In this document: positions 16,899 to 26,553 of the stretch, piece after piece
How positions within the stretch are numbered: the stretch's first letter is position 1
Layout: the number at the start of each line of letters is the position of its first letter
Assembly: GCF_030929615.1 (NCBI RefSeq)
Contig: NZ_JAVFVU010000020.1
Coordinates: forward strand, 62,001 to 126,000
Length of the DNA: 64,000 nt
Origin: Dyadobacter sp. LHD-138
Lineage (GTDB): Bacteria > Bacteroidota > Bacteroidia > Cytophagales > Spirosomataceae
Direction: 5' to 3'
The notes under the pieces: generated by a model
Databases searched by the model: none
Told to the model about the DNA's origin: nothing
The model's input: only the letters and a program-made list of their open reading frames with translations
Made by a program: the position numbers and the translations under genes

Positions 16899-17482
16899 TC
16901 CTGTCGGTGCCACGCAACGGATAGGTATTCAGCGTGATTATCTTTTATTGAATTTTTGCTAGAGCTGGCTATGTTTTTATGACGTAAAAACCCAGGATTT
17001 GTAATTTGTAGAAATAATTCATGCATGGTTTTATTTAATTGTATTTCTATAAATTGGAGCCAGTCGTTGCTTGTATAAATATTCCGATGCCAGCTTTTGG
17101 TGAACTTTGATTCGGTATTGAATACGGTATTTATATACTTAACCAGGAAAATTTATGAGGTTTTCTGAAAAATGCGAATTCTTTTATCGTCTAAAATATT
17201 ATCAGTATACTTTGGTGGTTGTAGACATTGTTCGTAATTTTGGCCGGTAGTTTATTCGATAATAAAATTCGGATTTTGCTGTAAATCAATGGACTAATAA
17301 CCTGACTTAGGCTCCATTGTAATCGTGTATAATATAATTATTCTCATATTTTCGTAGGTGAATGCACCAGAAAATTGCGATACGTTATAAAACAATGTCA
17401 GGAAATTTTATTGCAGGTCATACTATGGACTATACATTCATTTTGAAATATCGACACAGTATATCCTAGTTAACTCAACATT
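16899..17482. other. Intergenic AT-rich stretch before exopolysaccharide locus
   Basis: No coding frame is supported on either strand. An inverted pair TAGAAATA (17009-17016) / TATTTCTA (17042-17049) could form a weak hairpin. The promoter of the exopolysaccharide locus presumably lies in the last 150 bases, but I cannot pick a convincing -7 box. Confidence 0.45.
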
Positions 17483-17872
17483 ATGAACCCACGAAAAAAT
17501 CTATTGGTGATGGACGATGAGCCCAGTATTTGCAAAATACTGGAGCACTTTCTAAAAAAAGATTTTAATGTCTTTGTCAAAAATGATGGTGCAGAAGGTA
17601 TGCTATGGCTGGAAGAAGGAAACGAAGTTGACCTGATCATTGCAGACCTTCAGATGCCTAACCTGAACGGCAAAGAATTTCTTAAAATTACCAGAGCCAG
17701 TAATCTCTTTGCAGATATCCCCGTTATTATACTGTCGGGCTCGGATGAGAGCAGCGAACGCATACAATGCCTCAATTTAGGAGCAGATGATTTTATGGTT
17801 AAGCCCTTCAATCCTGTTGAGGTGCATGCGAAAATCAATGCGATATTGAGACGCAGCAAGAGATATTCCTGA
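17483..17872 (+). CDS. Single-domain response regulator
   Basis: A 129-residue stand-alone receiver. Acidic pocket in VMDDEP (D11, D12), phospho-acceptor D55 in LIIADLQMPNLNG, Thr/Ser switch in VIILSGSDES and Lys in DDFMVKPFNPVE are all present, so it should be phosphorylated. No output domain. It is the first gene of the exopolysaccharide locus and ends 21 bases before the priming sugar transferase, whose N-terminus carries a related but degenerate receiver. It may act by protein-protein contact with that transferase. No cognate kinase lies in the window next to it. Confidence 0.9.
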   Translation: MNPRKNLLVMDDEPSICKILEHFLKKDFNVFVKNDGAEGMLWLEEGNEVDLIIADLQMPNLNGKEFLKITRASNLFADIPVIILSGSDESSERIQCLNLGADDFMVKPFNPVEVHAKINAILRRSKRYS

Positions 17873-17893
17873 TTCTGTAAAAAAAACGCAAGC

Positions 17894-19117
17894 ATGATGG
17901 AATGGACAAGCCAGTCTGAGGATACTACTGTTGATCCAAAGGCACCGCCTTCTGCACAATACCGAATAGCCTATCTCACGAAGGATTTCGAGCAGTACCT
18001 TTGGTTTTCTGCCAATTACGGCAGCTATTTGCAAATTGAATATTTTGAAGGCAAAGAAGATCTTCTGAAAGCCCTGCACGATTATTTTCCGGCAGATGCT
18101 ATTATTGCGCACGTCAAAAGCGGCGCTTGGGAATTGCTCGATACCGTACGCAATAATGCTGGTTTTGGGAATATTCCCTTTATCATTCTGGTCGACAGTC
18201 TTACGCCTGCCGTGATAAAAAATGCAAGAGCAAAGAAGGCGGACGATATTTATGCGGTCGATTTTGCAAAGGGGGACTTGCTGACACGGCTTCACTATTT
18301 CACAAAAAGACAATGGTACGTGGCCAGGAAAGCGTCTGAAAAGATTGATGCCGAAAAAAGCCATACGCCTTTCTGGAAAAGGGCGGTTGACGTGATACTC
18401 ACGGGATCGGCTGTGATCGTATTGTCTCCGGTTTTTATTCTGGTTGCATTGCTGATACGTTTTGATTCGAAGGGTCCGGTCTTTTACAGATCCAAGAGAG
18501 TGGGCAGCGGTTATAAGATATTTGATCTCTATAAGTTCAGAACCATGCGGACGGATGCCGATCAAATGATTAAAAAAATGGCCGCATTCAACATGTACAA
18601 TGCCAAAACCCCGCAAACGGATGTAAATGCTGAAATGACAAATCTTTGTGAAGTCTGTCAGAGCGGAGATTTTTGCAACCGCCGTTTGTTTCTGGATGGA
18701 AAAGAAATCTGCGAAAAGGTGCATCAGGCTCAAAAGGAGCAGAAGGCTGCTTTCATGAAGTTTCAGAACGATCCGAGGATAACCCGGGTGGGCAACTTCC
18801 TGAGAAATACCAGTCTTGATGAATTGCCGCAGCTGATCAATATTCTTAAAGGCGATATGTCATTGGTTGGAAACCGTCCATTGCCGCTTTATGAAGCCGA
18901 GAAACTTACCACAGATCATCAGATACTACGTTTTGCAGGCCCGGCCGGACTTACAGGTTTATGGCAGGTGACCAAACGTGGGAAGGGTAAATCCGATATG
19001 TCTGAGGAAGAACGGACAGAGCTGGATATTAAATACGCGAAAAATTTTTCTTTTCGTATGGATCTGGAAATAATTCTGAAAACTTTTCCTGCATTGTTCC
19101 AGTCTGAAAATGTTTGA
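17894..19117 (+). CDS. Priming sugar transferase (WbaP/WcaJ type) with pseudo-receiver N-terminus
   Basis: A 407-residue polyprenyl-phosphate sugar-1-phosphate transferase that starts repeat-unit synthesis on the inner membrane. Residues 22-135 resemble a receiver ([38 protein letters not shown]), but the phospho-Asp position is H73 and the KP motif is lost. One membrane segment at about 164-190. The catalytic domain has [46 protein letters not shown] and GLTGLWQV. A 50-residue insertion between KFRTM and NDPRI carries four cysteines (252, 255, 261, 273; C-x2-C-x5-C-x11-C). It follows the receiver gene in a probable operon. Confidence 0.9.
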   Translation: MMEWTSQSEDTTVDPKAPPSAQYRIAYLTKDFEQYLWFSANYGSYLQIEYFEGKEDLLKALHDYFPADAIIAHVKSGAWELLDTVRNNAGFGNIPFIILVDSLTPAVIKNARAKKADDIYAVDFAKGDLLTRLHYFTKRQWYVARKASEKIDAEKSHTPFWKRAVDVILTGSAVIVLSPVFILVALLIRFDSKGPVFYRSKRVGSGYKIFDLYKFRTMRTDADQMIKKMAAFNMYNAKTPQTDVNAEMTNLCEVCQSGDFCNRRLFLDGKEICEKVHQAQKEQKAAFMKFQNDPRITRVGNFLRNTSLDELPQLINILKGDMSLVGNRPLPLYEAEKLTTDHQILRFAGPAGLTGLWQVTKRGKGKSDMSEEERTELDIKYAKNFSFRMDLEIILKTFPALFQSENV

Positions 19118-19207
19118 TTTTTTGCGCTTGATCCAGTAAACCGGAACGGCTAATGATAAAAAAGAACCGGTCAAACTGGATAAATAAACTTTACAAAAGC
19201 TGTTATG

Positions 19208-19825
19208 TCAAGAGGTTTTAATCCATTCTTTTTGCACTTCGTCATATCTTTTGATAACGCGCGACGGATTTCCGACGGCAACGGAATAGGGCGGTATGTT
19301 TTTGGTAACAACAGCGCCTGCTGCAACAACGGAATGTTTTCCAATGGTCACGCCGGCGGTAATAACAGCGTTGGCACCAATCCAGCAATCGTCTTCAATG
19401 ACAATGGGCGCAACCCCGACACCTTGTTTATGAATAGGCTGATGGACGTCGGTGTAGTGATGGTTGAGCCCGCTTGCGACGATGTTTTGAGCAAGAATAA
19501 CATTATTGCCAATTTTTACCGGTCCAATAATAACATTTCCCAATCCGACCAGAGCGTTCGCACCGATCTGAACTTCTCCCACGCCATTGTTAATGGTGCT
19601 GAAATCTTCGATCACGGAGTTACTTCCGATTGAAAATGGATTGAATGGGACAACATCCATTCTCACCCAGCGACGGATGATTACACCCTTTCCTTTTTTA
19701 TGATAGAAAGGATTCAGGAACAATCTGACCCAAAGACGCGGACGGGCCTGGTTAGTGGGGATTAACAACCAATGGACAAACTTTTTCAGCCGGGGATTGC
19801 TCTTGATTTTTTCTGAGAAAGACAT
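19208..19825 (-). CDS. Left-handed beta-helix acyltransferase (WcaF/LacA-like)
   Basis: A 205-residue hexapeptide-repeat acyltransferase. Isoleucine-patch repeats run through most of the protein (GSNSVIEDFSTINNGVG, GANALVGLGNVIIG, GNNVILAQNIV, DDCWIGANAVITAGVTIG, KHSVVAAGAVVTKNI). The family signature around the catalytic His (GLNHHYTD) is present. It ends with the usual AVGNPSRVIKRYD. Likely adds acetyl or another acyl group to a sugar of the exopolysaccharide. It is encoded opposite to the surrounding genes, converging with the priming transferase. Confidence 0.88.
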   Translation of the reverse strand: MSFSEKIKSNPRLKKFVHWLLIPTNQARPRLWVRLFLNPFYHKKGKGVIIRRWVRMDVVPFNPFSIGSNSVIEDFSTINNGVGEVQIGANALVGLGNVIIGPVKIGNNVILAQNIVASGLNHHYTDVHQPIHKQGVGVAPIVIEDDCWIGANAVITAGVTIGKHSVVAAGAVVTKNIPPYSVAVGNPSRVIKRYDEVQKEWIKTS

Positions 19826-19932
19826 GAACGGGTTTATTTACGGACGTTGAGATTAGTATTTTTTTAAGGCGGGCATTTTCTTGCACAGATAGCAAAAGTA
19901 GTTTTTAATAATTTATTTTTTTTCAAAAATTA

Positions 19933-20604
19933 ATGCAGATGAGATACGCAGTGTTTTTGGTTCTTTTTTTTACTATACATACAACCCGGGCACAGGAGTC
20001 TTTGGCAAAAGATATTTCTTACGACTATCTGGACAAATTAATTGCCGTTTGCAAGAAAAATTATCCCAAAATAAAGACCTACGAAGACCGGGTGGGCATT
20101 GCTGAACATGGAATCAAAAAAGCCAAATTGTCTTATTTTGATATTTTTTCGGTAGGTTACCTGTATAGTCCCAATAACTATAACACCACTTCTTCTCCGA
20201 GTTTTCTGGGTGGTTACCAGTTTGGTTTTTTTGCCAATGTGGGGATGCTGCTTCAAAAACCTAGTTTTATCAAACAGGCGAAAGGGGAGTATGCAGCCGC
20301 ACTGCACGATAAAGAAGCCAATGATCTGAGCATGGAAGCGGAAGTGAAAAAAAGATATTTTACCTATATCCAAAGAGTGGCGGTTTTGCGTTTGCGATCG
20401 GCAACGATTCTGGATGTTGAAAGCATGCTTACTAACATAAAACATCGTTTTGAAAAGGGCGAAGAAAGCCTGGATAATTATAATAAAGCACTGATAGTTC
20501 AATCCGATCACGCTCAGAATGTTATCAATGCAGAAGGAGATGTTTTGAACGCGAAGACTAGTTTGGAAGAATTGTTGGGACAAAAACTGGAAAATATAAA
20601 ATGA
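19933..20604 (+). CDS. TolC-like outer-membrane protein, half length
   Basis: A 223-residue exported protein (signal peptide to about residue 20, HTTRAQ) with the helical pattern of one TolC repeat (DKLIAVCKKNYPKIKTYEDR; EVKKRYFTYIQRVAVLRLR; ILDVESMLTNIKHRFEKGEE). TolC proteins usually have two such repeats and about 420 residues, so this is a half-size version. It overlaps the Wzc-like gene by four bases (ATGA), so translation is coupled and it probably works in polysaccharide export. The start could also be ATG 19939. Confidence 0.75.
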   Translation: MQMRYAVFLVLFFTIHTTRAQESLAKDISYDYLDKLIAVCKKNYPKIKTYEDRVGIAEHGIKKAKLSYFDIFSVGYLYSPNNYNTTSSPSFLGGYQFGFFANVGMLLQKPSFIKQAKGEYAAALHDKEANDLSMEAEVKKRYFTYIQRVAVLRLRSATILDVESMLTNIKHRFEKGEESLDNYNKALIVQSDHAQNVINAEGDVLNAKTSLEELLGQKLENIK

Positions 20605-22781
20605 CCGAATTTTTACAATTTTTAAGATTACTTCAAAGAAATAAAATCACGCTTATCGTGGTCCCGTTGATCACGGTCATTGTTTGTTATTTCCTGGTCA
20701 AAAAACTTCCGGATTCTTTTGAGTCCCGCGGACGGATCGCCACGGGGCTGGTGGACAAGACAGACCAGGTGGTGACGAAAGCCAAAGACGAGCAGGATTC
20801 GCAGATTGGCAGAAAGTTTGAAAGCCTCATCCAGATGATGCTGCTGAAAAGAACGCTTGATCAGGTTTCTTACCGCCTTATACTAAATGATTTAAAAGGG
20901 GTAAAGGATTCGACCTGGCGTGAACCTGTAAAGGAATTGCAGGACATGAGTAAGGGTGACAAGGCAAAGGCAATTGCCCTGATTACGCGGAAATATAAAG
21001 CCAGGGAAGAGCTTTTTATCTCGATACCATACGAAAGTTATCTGAGCAAAATCATTGAGGACATGCACTACGATGCCGGGTCGCTGAGAGAAAAACTTAC
21101 GATTTATCGCACCGGCGGCAGTGACTACATTGACATTCAGTACGAAGCGGAAAATCCTGACTTTACCGCTTATGTGATCAATACATTGGCGCAGGAATTT
21201 ATTGTCCAGAACTCGTCCCGGGTAGTCGACAATAATAAAAAGACAATCGACTTTCTGCAAAGTTTTATGCAGCAAAAACTGGGAGTGCTTGATGAGCGGA
21301 TGAATACGTTACGGAATTTTAAAATTCAAAACAGGGTATTGAACCTCAACGAGCAGGCTAAAAGTCTTTACGCGCAAATGGCGGATTTTGAAACGAAAAG
21401 GGAAATTGCCCATAAAGACATTGTTGCATACGGCGCGGCGATCAGAAATATTGATAACAAGTTTAATCCGGCAGACAGGAAATATTTTGAAAGTGCGCTT
21501 ACTGAGATCAACCAGAGTATTGTTTCCAGCAAACTCAATCTCAAATCACTGAACGAACGTTACATTCAGAGCAATTTTGATCCGAAACTGAAACTTAGCC
21601 TGGATTCGCTGAGGGGTAAGCTGACAGAACAGATTTCTTTTGCCGCCGATAAATATGCGTACAACCCGATGGCATTGAAACAGGACCTGGTTACGCAGAA
21701 AATGAGTATGGAAATTTCTCTGGAACTGGCTAAAAATAGTGTGGAATCAATACAGGACGAATTAAACCGATTGAACCGAAAGTTTGACGGCCTGGTGCCC
21801 AACGAAGCAAAAATTCAGGAGTACGAGACCAGCATTGACATCGCAAGCAAAGAATACATTGAGGCTTTGCAGCGTTACAACGAGGCGAGTCTGGAATTCA
21901 GTTTTCCGGTCTATCTGCGCATGATCGAAAAGGCGATTCCGGGAGAGGTTCAGGCTTCTAAAAAAATGGTACTCGTGATCCTTTCCGGTATTATCAGTCT
22001 GACTTTTTGTGTTTTTGTTTTCTTCATTCTGTTCTTTTTGGATAAATCGATTCGTTATCCGATGCAGCTGGCCAATGCCACAAATAAACCGGTATTAGGT
22101 TATTTGAATGCTTTGGGGAAAGAATCTAATTTGAGCTTGTCGGGGATGAATGCCTCTGACGGCAAATCCATCAGAACGTATAAGAATCTGGTTCGGTCGA
22201 TAAGGTATGAGCTTGATAACGAAATTGAAGACCCGAAAATTCTTTCGATAACGAGTCTTTCCGATGGTGTTGGCAAAACCTCTTTCGTGATTGCTTTGGC
22301 CTGGGCCATTTCTAAAATTAACAAAACGGTGTTGATCATAGACGGTAATTTTGGTCAACCGGATATTTCCAGACTGAACCCGGATGCGGGCCTCTTTGAA
22401 ACCTATATTGCTAAGCAAAACTTACCTGAGGCGGTTTCAGGGCAGATCAGTATTTTGGGAAACAGAGGTGGTGATATTTCTTTGCTTGAACTAGCGGACG
22501 AAAAACAATTGTCGGCAAGCATTCAGGTATTGAAAACCCGGTTTGACATTATCCTGATCGAGACGGATTCTCTTGCGGCAATGAACAAAGCAAAAGAATG
22601 GATTACCTATTCCGATCGTCTGGTTGCGGTTTTTGCTGCTGGTCATGCCATTTCTGAAGAGGATCAGTCTAAAATACAATATCTTGACAATTTGGGCGAG
22701 AAGTTTTCCGGATGGGTCCTCACCAATACCGAGGATATTCCCGAACAGGCAGGAAAACTAGGTAAACCGGTGGAAGTATGA
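20601..22781 (+). CDS. Wzc-like polysaccharide co-polymerase / tyrosine-kinase-type protein
   Basis: A 726-residue inner-membrane protein. It has a Wzz domain with a first membrane helix (about 16-34), a long periplasmic coiled-coil region (about 170-440) and a second helix (about 455-475). The cytoplasmic P-loop domain has Walker A SLSDGVGKTS (about 551-560) and Walker A' TVLIIDGNFGQPD. The Tyr-rich C-terminal tail of true BY-kinases is missing (the end reads KLGKPVEV), so autophosphorylation there is doubtful. It sets chain length and links polymerisation to export. It overlaps both neighbours by 4 bases, making a tightly coupled run of three genes. Confidence 0.88.
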   Translation: MTEFLQFLRLLQRNKITLIVVPLITVIVCYFLVKKLPDSFESRGRIATGLVDKTDQVVTKAKDEQDSQIGRKFESLIQMMLLKRTLDQVSYRLILNDLKGVKDSTWREPVKELQDMSKGDKAKAIALITRKYKAREELFISIPYESYLSKIIEDMHYDAGSLREKLTIYRTGGSDYIDIQYEAENPDFTAYVINTLAQEFIVQNSSRVVDNNKKTIDFLQSFMQQKLGVLDERMNTLRNFKIQNRVLNLNEQAKSLYAQMADFETKREIAHKDIVAYGAAIRNIDNKFNPADRKYFESALTEINQSIVSSKLNLKSLNERYIQSNFDPKLKLSLDSLRGKLTEQISFAADKYAYNPMALKQDLVTQKMSMEISLELAKNSVESIQDELNRLNRKFDGLVPNEAKIQEYETSIDIASKEYIEALQRYNEASLEFSFPVYLRMIEKAIPGEVQASKKMVLVILSGIISLTFCVFVFFILFFLDKSIRYPMQLANATNKPVLGYLNALGKESNLSLSGMNASDGKSIRTYKNLVRSIRYELDNEIEDPKILSITSLSDGVGKTSFVIALAWAISKINKTVLIIDGNFGQPDISRLNPDAGLFETYIAKQNLPEAVSGQISILGNRGGDISLLELADEKQLSASIQVLKTRFDIILIETDSLAAMNKAKEWITYSDRLVAVFAAGHAISEEDQSKIQYLDNLGEKFSGWVLTNTEDIPEQAGKLGKPVEV

Positions 22782-23956
22782 TAATAGTCGAATACATATG
22801 GATAGCGATTCAGTGTTTAGTCGGGTATAATCTGGTTTTTCCTGTATTGTTGCTGCTGATTTATGGATTACGAAACGCGCTCGGAATTTCCTTTAAAAAG
22901 TCTGGACTGGAAACACCTCCGGACTACGGGATCATTGTGACGGCTTATGAGCAAATACATCAATTGCCGGCGGTTGTCAGTTCTTTGTTGAAGTTGAATT
23001 ACAGCAGTTACCATATTTACGTGGTCGCTGATAAATGTGATATTACCAACCTGCATTTTAATTCGGATAAAGTCTCCCTGCTCCGACCCGAGCAGGTTTT
23101 GGGCAGCAATACGCGATCACACTTTTATGCGATCCGTAACTTTATCAGGCCACATTCACATCTGACGATCATAGACAGCGATAATTTAACGGATCCCGAA
23201 TATCTGAATGAACTGAACAGCTATTTCAAGCGCGGATTTCAGGCAGTTCAGGGTGTCCGTGAAGCAAAAAATCTGGATAGTACCTATGCTTGTCTGGATG
23301 CTGCCCGGGATATTTACTATCATTTTTATGATGGAAAAATACTTTTCGGTGCCGGATCTTCTGCAACGCTGGCAGGGTCGGGTATGGCATTTACAACGGC
23401 TTTGTACGAGGAATGTCTCGGACATCTTGACGTTACGGGCGCGGGTTTTGACAAAGTTTTGCAGTATGAAATCGTCAGCAGAAAGTATAGCATTGCTTTT
23501 GCAGAAAAGGCAGTGGTTTACGATGAAAAAACAAGCGGAACGGACCAATTGGTAAATCAGCGTGCCCGCTGGATTAATACCTGGTTCAAATATTTTGCAC
23601 TTGGATTCAAGATATTATTTAAGGGAATTGTCGGCTTAAACTGGAACCAGATCTTATTCGGTCTGGTGCTTTTGCGGCCACCGCTTTTCATATTTCTGTT
23701 GTTGTCGGGCTTGTTTTTAATGATCAATCTGTTTTTAGCACCCTGGGTTGCTTTGGTTTGGTTTGCTGCGATGGTTGTTTTTGTAGCCGGGTTTTACATT
23801 TCACTCGCGCGCTCAAAGACAGATCCGCGGATTTATAATGCGCTGGTGAACATTCCGAAATTCATTGCTTTTCAGGTCCTGGCGTTGTTAAAAGCAGGAA
23901 AAGCCAACCAGATTTCGGTAGCTACACGCCATGGACAGGAAGTGAAACAGGAGTAA
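22778..23956 (+). CDS. Membrane glycosyltransferase family 2
   Basis: A 392-residue GT2 enzyme that adds a sugar to the lipid-linked repeat unit. An N-terminal membrane helix (about 3-28) precedes the GT-A domain: YGIIVTAYEQ, DSDNLTDPEYL (DxD-like nucleotide-sugar/metal site), GAGFDKVLQYEI and NQRARWINTWF (Q/RxxRW acceptor motif). Two further helices lie near 310-345. This is the cellulose-synthase-like processive topology, but length and context fit a repeat-unit transferase. Overlaps the Wzc-like gene by four bases. Confidence 0.85.
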   Translation: MIIVEYIWIAIQCLVGYNLVFPVLLLLIYGLRNALGISFKKSGLETPPDYGIIVTAYEQIHQLPAVVSSLLKLNYSSYHIYVVADKCDITNLHFNSDKVSLLRPEQVLGSNTRSHFYAIRNFIRPHSHLTIIDSDNLTDPEYLNELNSYFKRGFQAVQGVREAKNLDSTYACLDAARDIYYHFYDGKILFGAGSSATLAGSGMAFTTALYEECLGHLDVTGAGFDKVLQYEIVSRKYSIAFAEKAVVYDEKTSGTDQLVNQRARWINTWFKYFALGFKILFKGIVGLNWNQILFGLVLLRPPLFIFLLLSGLFLMINLFLAPWVALVWFAAMVVFVAGFYISLARSKTDPRIYNALVNIPKFIAFQVLALLKAGKANQISVATRHGQEVKQE

Positions 23957-23971
23957 AAAGTCTTTGAAGTT

Positions 23972-24118
23972 ATGAAAATTTATCCAGCAAAATCAGTCAA
24001 AAAAGACAAGACAAGCTACGAGCATTTGTCTCCGCTTCAAAAGAAAACGAGGCAGGCTGCATCGTTGCTGGCTTTTGTAAGTGTTTTTATTTTTTTCTTT
24101 AAAATTCTATTCTTTTAA
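23972..24118 (+). CDS. Small membrane protein (48 aa) in exopolysaccharide operon
   Basis: Open frame of 48 codons beginning MKIYPAKSVKKDKTSYEHLS and ending in a single hydrophobic segment with many Phe residues (SVFIFFFKILFF). The N-terminal part is highly basic. It lies 15 bases after the GT2 gene, and its TAA is directly followed by the GTG start of the polymerase-like gene, so the two would be translationally coupled. No family is recognised. It may be a small accessory subunit of the polymerase or export complex, or a leader that sets translation. Confidence 0.55.
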   Translation: MKIYPAKSVKKDKTSYEHLSPLQKKTRQAASLLAFVSVFIFFFKILFF

Positions 24119-25624
24119 GTGGGGAAGGACATTCAGATTTTTGTAAAAGACAAGAATGCCCGGAACACTTTTTGGGGTAGGTTGAAGCAGTGGTTTTGGG
24201 TTGAAAAACTCAATAACCCGGTTGGAATCGCTGTTTTGCTTTTAATCTCGTTGACTTTTGGCTGGCTGATCGTCAATCATGGCATGATTGCCGGCGTGCT
24301 TATTCTGGGCGCTCTAATCGTTCCGGCTGTGTTGTACGGCATTATTGCCTTCCCGATGTTCGGGATCTTCGTTCTGATGATCATGGCCTATCTGCTTTTT
24401 GCAATCATGCGGCTGGGGCTTAATTTTCCATTAGGCACGGTCATGGACGGAATTCAGTTTTTACTTATACTCGGCTTCTTCATACACCAGAAGACAAAGC
24501 CGGACTGGAAAGTTTTTAACGGACCTATCAGCGTGATGATCCTGATCTGGATTGGCTTCAATGTTTTGCAAGTGCTCAATCCGACCGCAGAATCGCGTCT
24601 GGCCTGGGTGTATACGATCCGCTCTGTGGCCGTTGTCATGCTGATGTATTTTGTTTTTATGTACCATATAAAAACGGTTGCCGCCATCCGGGGAATCTTG
24701 CTATTATGGCTTGGCCTTGCGGTTATCGCGGCACTTTACGGGTACAAACAGGAATACCTGGGTTTCTCTGATGCCGAAGACAGCTGGCTGCACTCGGATC
24801 CGAATATTGCTAACTTGTTGTTTATCAATGGTCGCTGGCGTAAATTTTCGATATTGTCTGACCCTGTTGCTTTTTCCTATAACATGGTGGTAAGCAGCAT
24901 TATATGCATCGCGTTATTGACTTATGTAAAACAGATTTGGAAAAAAGTCGTGCTTTTCGGACTGATCGCCCTGTTTTTTTCATCCATGTTATTTTCGGGA
25001 ACCCGTGGCGCGTACGTGTTACTACCCGCGACGATGGTGTTATTTCTCATTCTGAGATTTAGCCCGAAGGTTTTAATCTTTACAGGTATCGCCGGTGTTT
25101 TCATCCTTTTCCTGATTATTGCCCCTTCCAGTAATCCCAACATTGTTCGTTTCCAAACGGCGTTTCAGCCCTCCAATGACGATTCGTTCAACCTGCGTGC
25201 ACAAAATCAAAAACGGATACAGCCTTATATTCTCGCGCACCCCATCGGAGGAGGATTGGGGGCGACTGGTACCTGGGGAGAGCGTTTTGCGCCACATTCT
25301 TATCTGGCCAAATTCCCTCCTGACAGCGGTTATGTACGCGTGGCTGTGGAGCTGGGCTGGGTGGGTTTGCTGATATTCTGCTGCCTGATGTTTTTTATCA
25401 TGCGTGAAGGGATCAATAACTATTACACGATTAGAAATCCTGAATTGAAGACCTATTGCCTGGCGGTGCTGATGATTGTTTTTGCCTATAATATTGGCAA
25501 TTATCCTCAGGAAGCACTCGTACAATTTCCTTCCAGTATTTGTTTCTATCTGGCCGTGGCTTTGATCAACATAACCAAAAGGATTGATGATATGGAAATG
25601 AGGTCCGCACACGAGAACAGATAA
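24119..25624 (+). CDS. O-antigen ligase / Wzy-like polymerase
   Basis: A 501-residue polytopic protein with about 11-12 membrane helices. It has the Wzy_C-type signature region: FSGTRGAYVLLPATMVLFLI, then a large polar loop (about 345-410) containing RAQNQKRIQPYILAHPIGGG and APHSYLAKFPPDSGYVRVAV, with the conserved His/Arg. Polymerases of this class join repeat units in the periplasm. The start is GTG 24119, immediately after the stop of the 48-codon ORF; no closer ATG gives the N-terminal helices. Part of the same operon as the GT2 and Wzc-like genes. Confidence 0.85.
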   Translation: MGKDIQIFVKDKNARNTFWGRLKQWFWVEKLNNPVGIAVLLLISLTFGWLIVNHGMIAGVLILGALIVPAVLYGIIAFPMFGIFVLMIMAYLLFAIMRLGLNFPLGTVMDGIQFLLILGFFIHQKTKPDWKVFNGPISVMILIWIGFNVLQVLNPTAESRLAWVYTIRSVAVVMLMYFVFMYHIKTVAAIRGILLLWLGLAVIAALYGYKQEYLGFSDAEDSWLHSDPNIANLLFINGRWRKFSILSDPVAFSYNMVVSSIICIALLTYVKQIWKKVVLFGLIALFFSSMLFSGTRGAYVLLPATMVLFLILRFSPKVLIFTGIAGVFILFLIIAPSSNPNIVRFQTAFQPSNDDSFNLRAQNQKRIQPYILAHPIGGGLGATGTWGERFAPHSYLAKFPPDSGYVRVAVELGWVGLLIFCCLMFFIMREGINNYYTIRNPELKTYCLAVLMIVFAYNIGNYPQEALVQFPSSICFYLAVALINITKRIDDMEMRSAHENR

Positions 25625-25665
25625 TTTAGAATAATCGGAAACATTAAATATCGTAAAGAGGAATT

Positions 25666-26511
25666 ATGAAAATTGCCCATTTGATATTGGCTCATTCGGA
25701 TCCGCACCAACTGGGCAGGCTTATTGATCGTTTGCAACATGAGGACGCCTATTTTTTTATCCATATAGATAATAAAACAGCCATTGATCCCTTTGCATTT
25801 CTGTCTGAAAAGCATCAGGTGTATTTGGTGAAAAACCGCGTAAATGTGCAATGGGGAGCGTATAGTATGGTGCAGGCAACCCTAAACGGCTTTAAGGAAA
25901 TTCTTGATTCGGGTTTGAAAATAGATTATTTCAATTTGTTAAGCGGTGCCGATTATCCATTGAAAAGTACCAAAGAAATCCATACGTTTTTTGCCAGGAA
26001 CAAAGAACAGGTTTTTATGGAGTATTACTCTGTTGTGAATGAATGGAAAGAAGCAATTCCGAGGCTGACGGAATATCACCTGACACATTATTCGTTTCCG
26101 GGGAAATATTTTGTGCAGAAATGGCTTAACCGGCTGACGCCCGCGCGGAAAATGCCGGACAATCTGGTGGCAGTCGGGAGATCACAATGGTTTAGTATTC
26201 CAACGGAGGCGGGCAGGTATATTTTGGATTATTTGAAAGATCATCCGGAAGTGGAACAGTTTTTCAAACTGACCTGGGCGCCGGATGAGATTTTATTCCA
26301 GACGATTTTATTCAATTCGAAATGGAAGGATAAGATGGTTAACAACAATTTGCGGTATATCGTCTGGACGAAAGGAAAGGCAAGTCCGGAAACATTAACG
26401 GAACAAAGCGAGTCGGAATTGTTTGCCACCGAGGCGTTGTTTGCAAGAAAGTTTGATCGGTTGAAACATCCTGAAATCATGGATGCACTGGATCGAAAGG
26501 ATCGGGTTTAA
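25666..26511 (+). CDS. GT14-like (core-2/I-branching) glycosyltransferase
   Basis: A 281-residue soluble glycosyltransferase of the beta-1,6-N-acetylglucosaminyltransferase family. It starts MKIAHLILAHSDPHQLGRLI and shows YFFIHIDNKTAIDPF, NLLSGADYPLKSTKEI and a RSQWFSIPTEAGRYILDYL region with TWAPDEILFQTIL, which are the family's conserved blocks. GT14 enzymes are metal-independent. It probably adds a branch sugar to the repeat unit. Located 41 bases after the polymerase gene on the same strand. Confidence 0.85.
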   Translation: MKIAHLILAHSDPHQLGRLIDRLQHEDAYFFIHIDNKTAIDPFAFLSEKHQVYLVKNRVNVQWGAYSMVQATLNGFKEILDSGLKIDYFNLLSGADYPLKSTKEIHTFFARNKEQVFMEYYSVVNEWKEAIPRLTEYHLTHYSFPGKYFVQKWLNRLTPARKMPDNLVAVGRSQWFSIPTEAGRYILDYLKDHPEVEQFFKLTWAPDEILFQTILFNSKWKDKMVNNNLRYIVWTKGKASPETLTEQSESELFATEALFARKFDRLKHPEIMDALDRKDRV

Positions 26512-26553
26512 ACCGTCCAATTGTTAATTACTCACATTATATAAAAGAAAATT

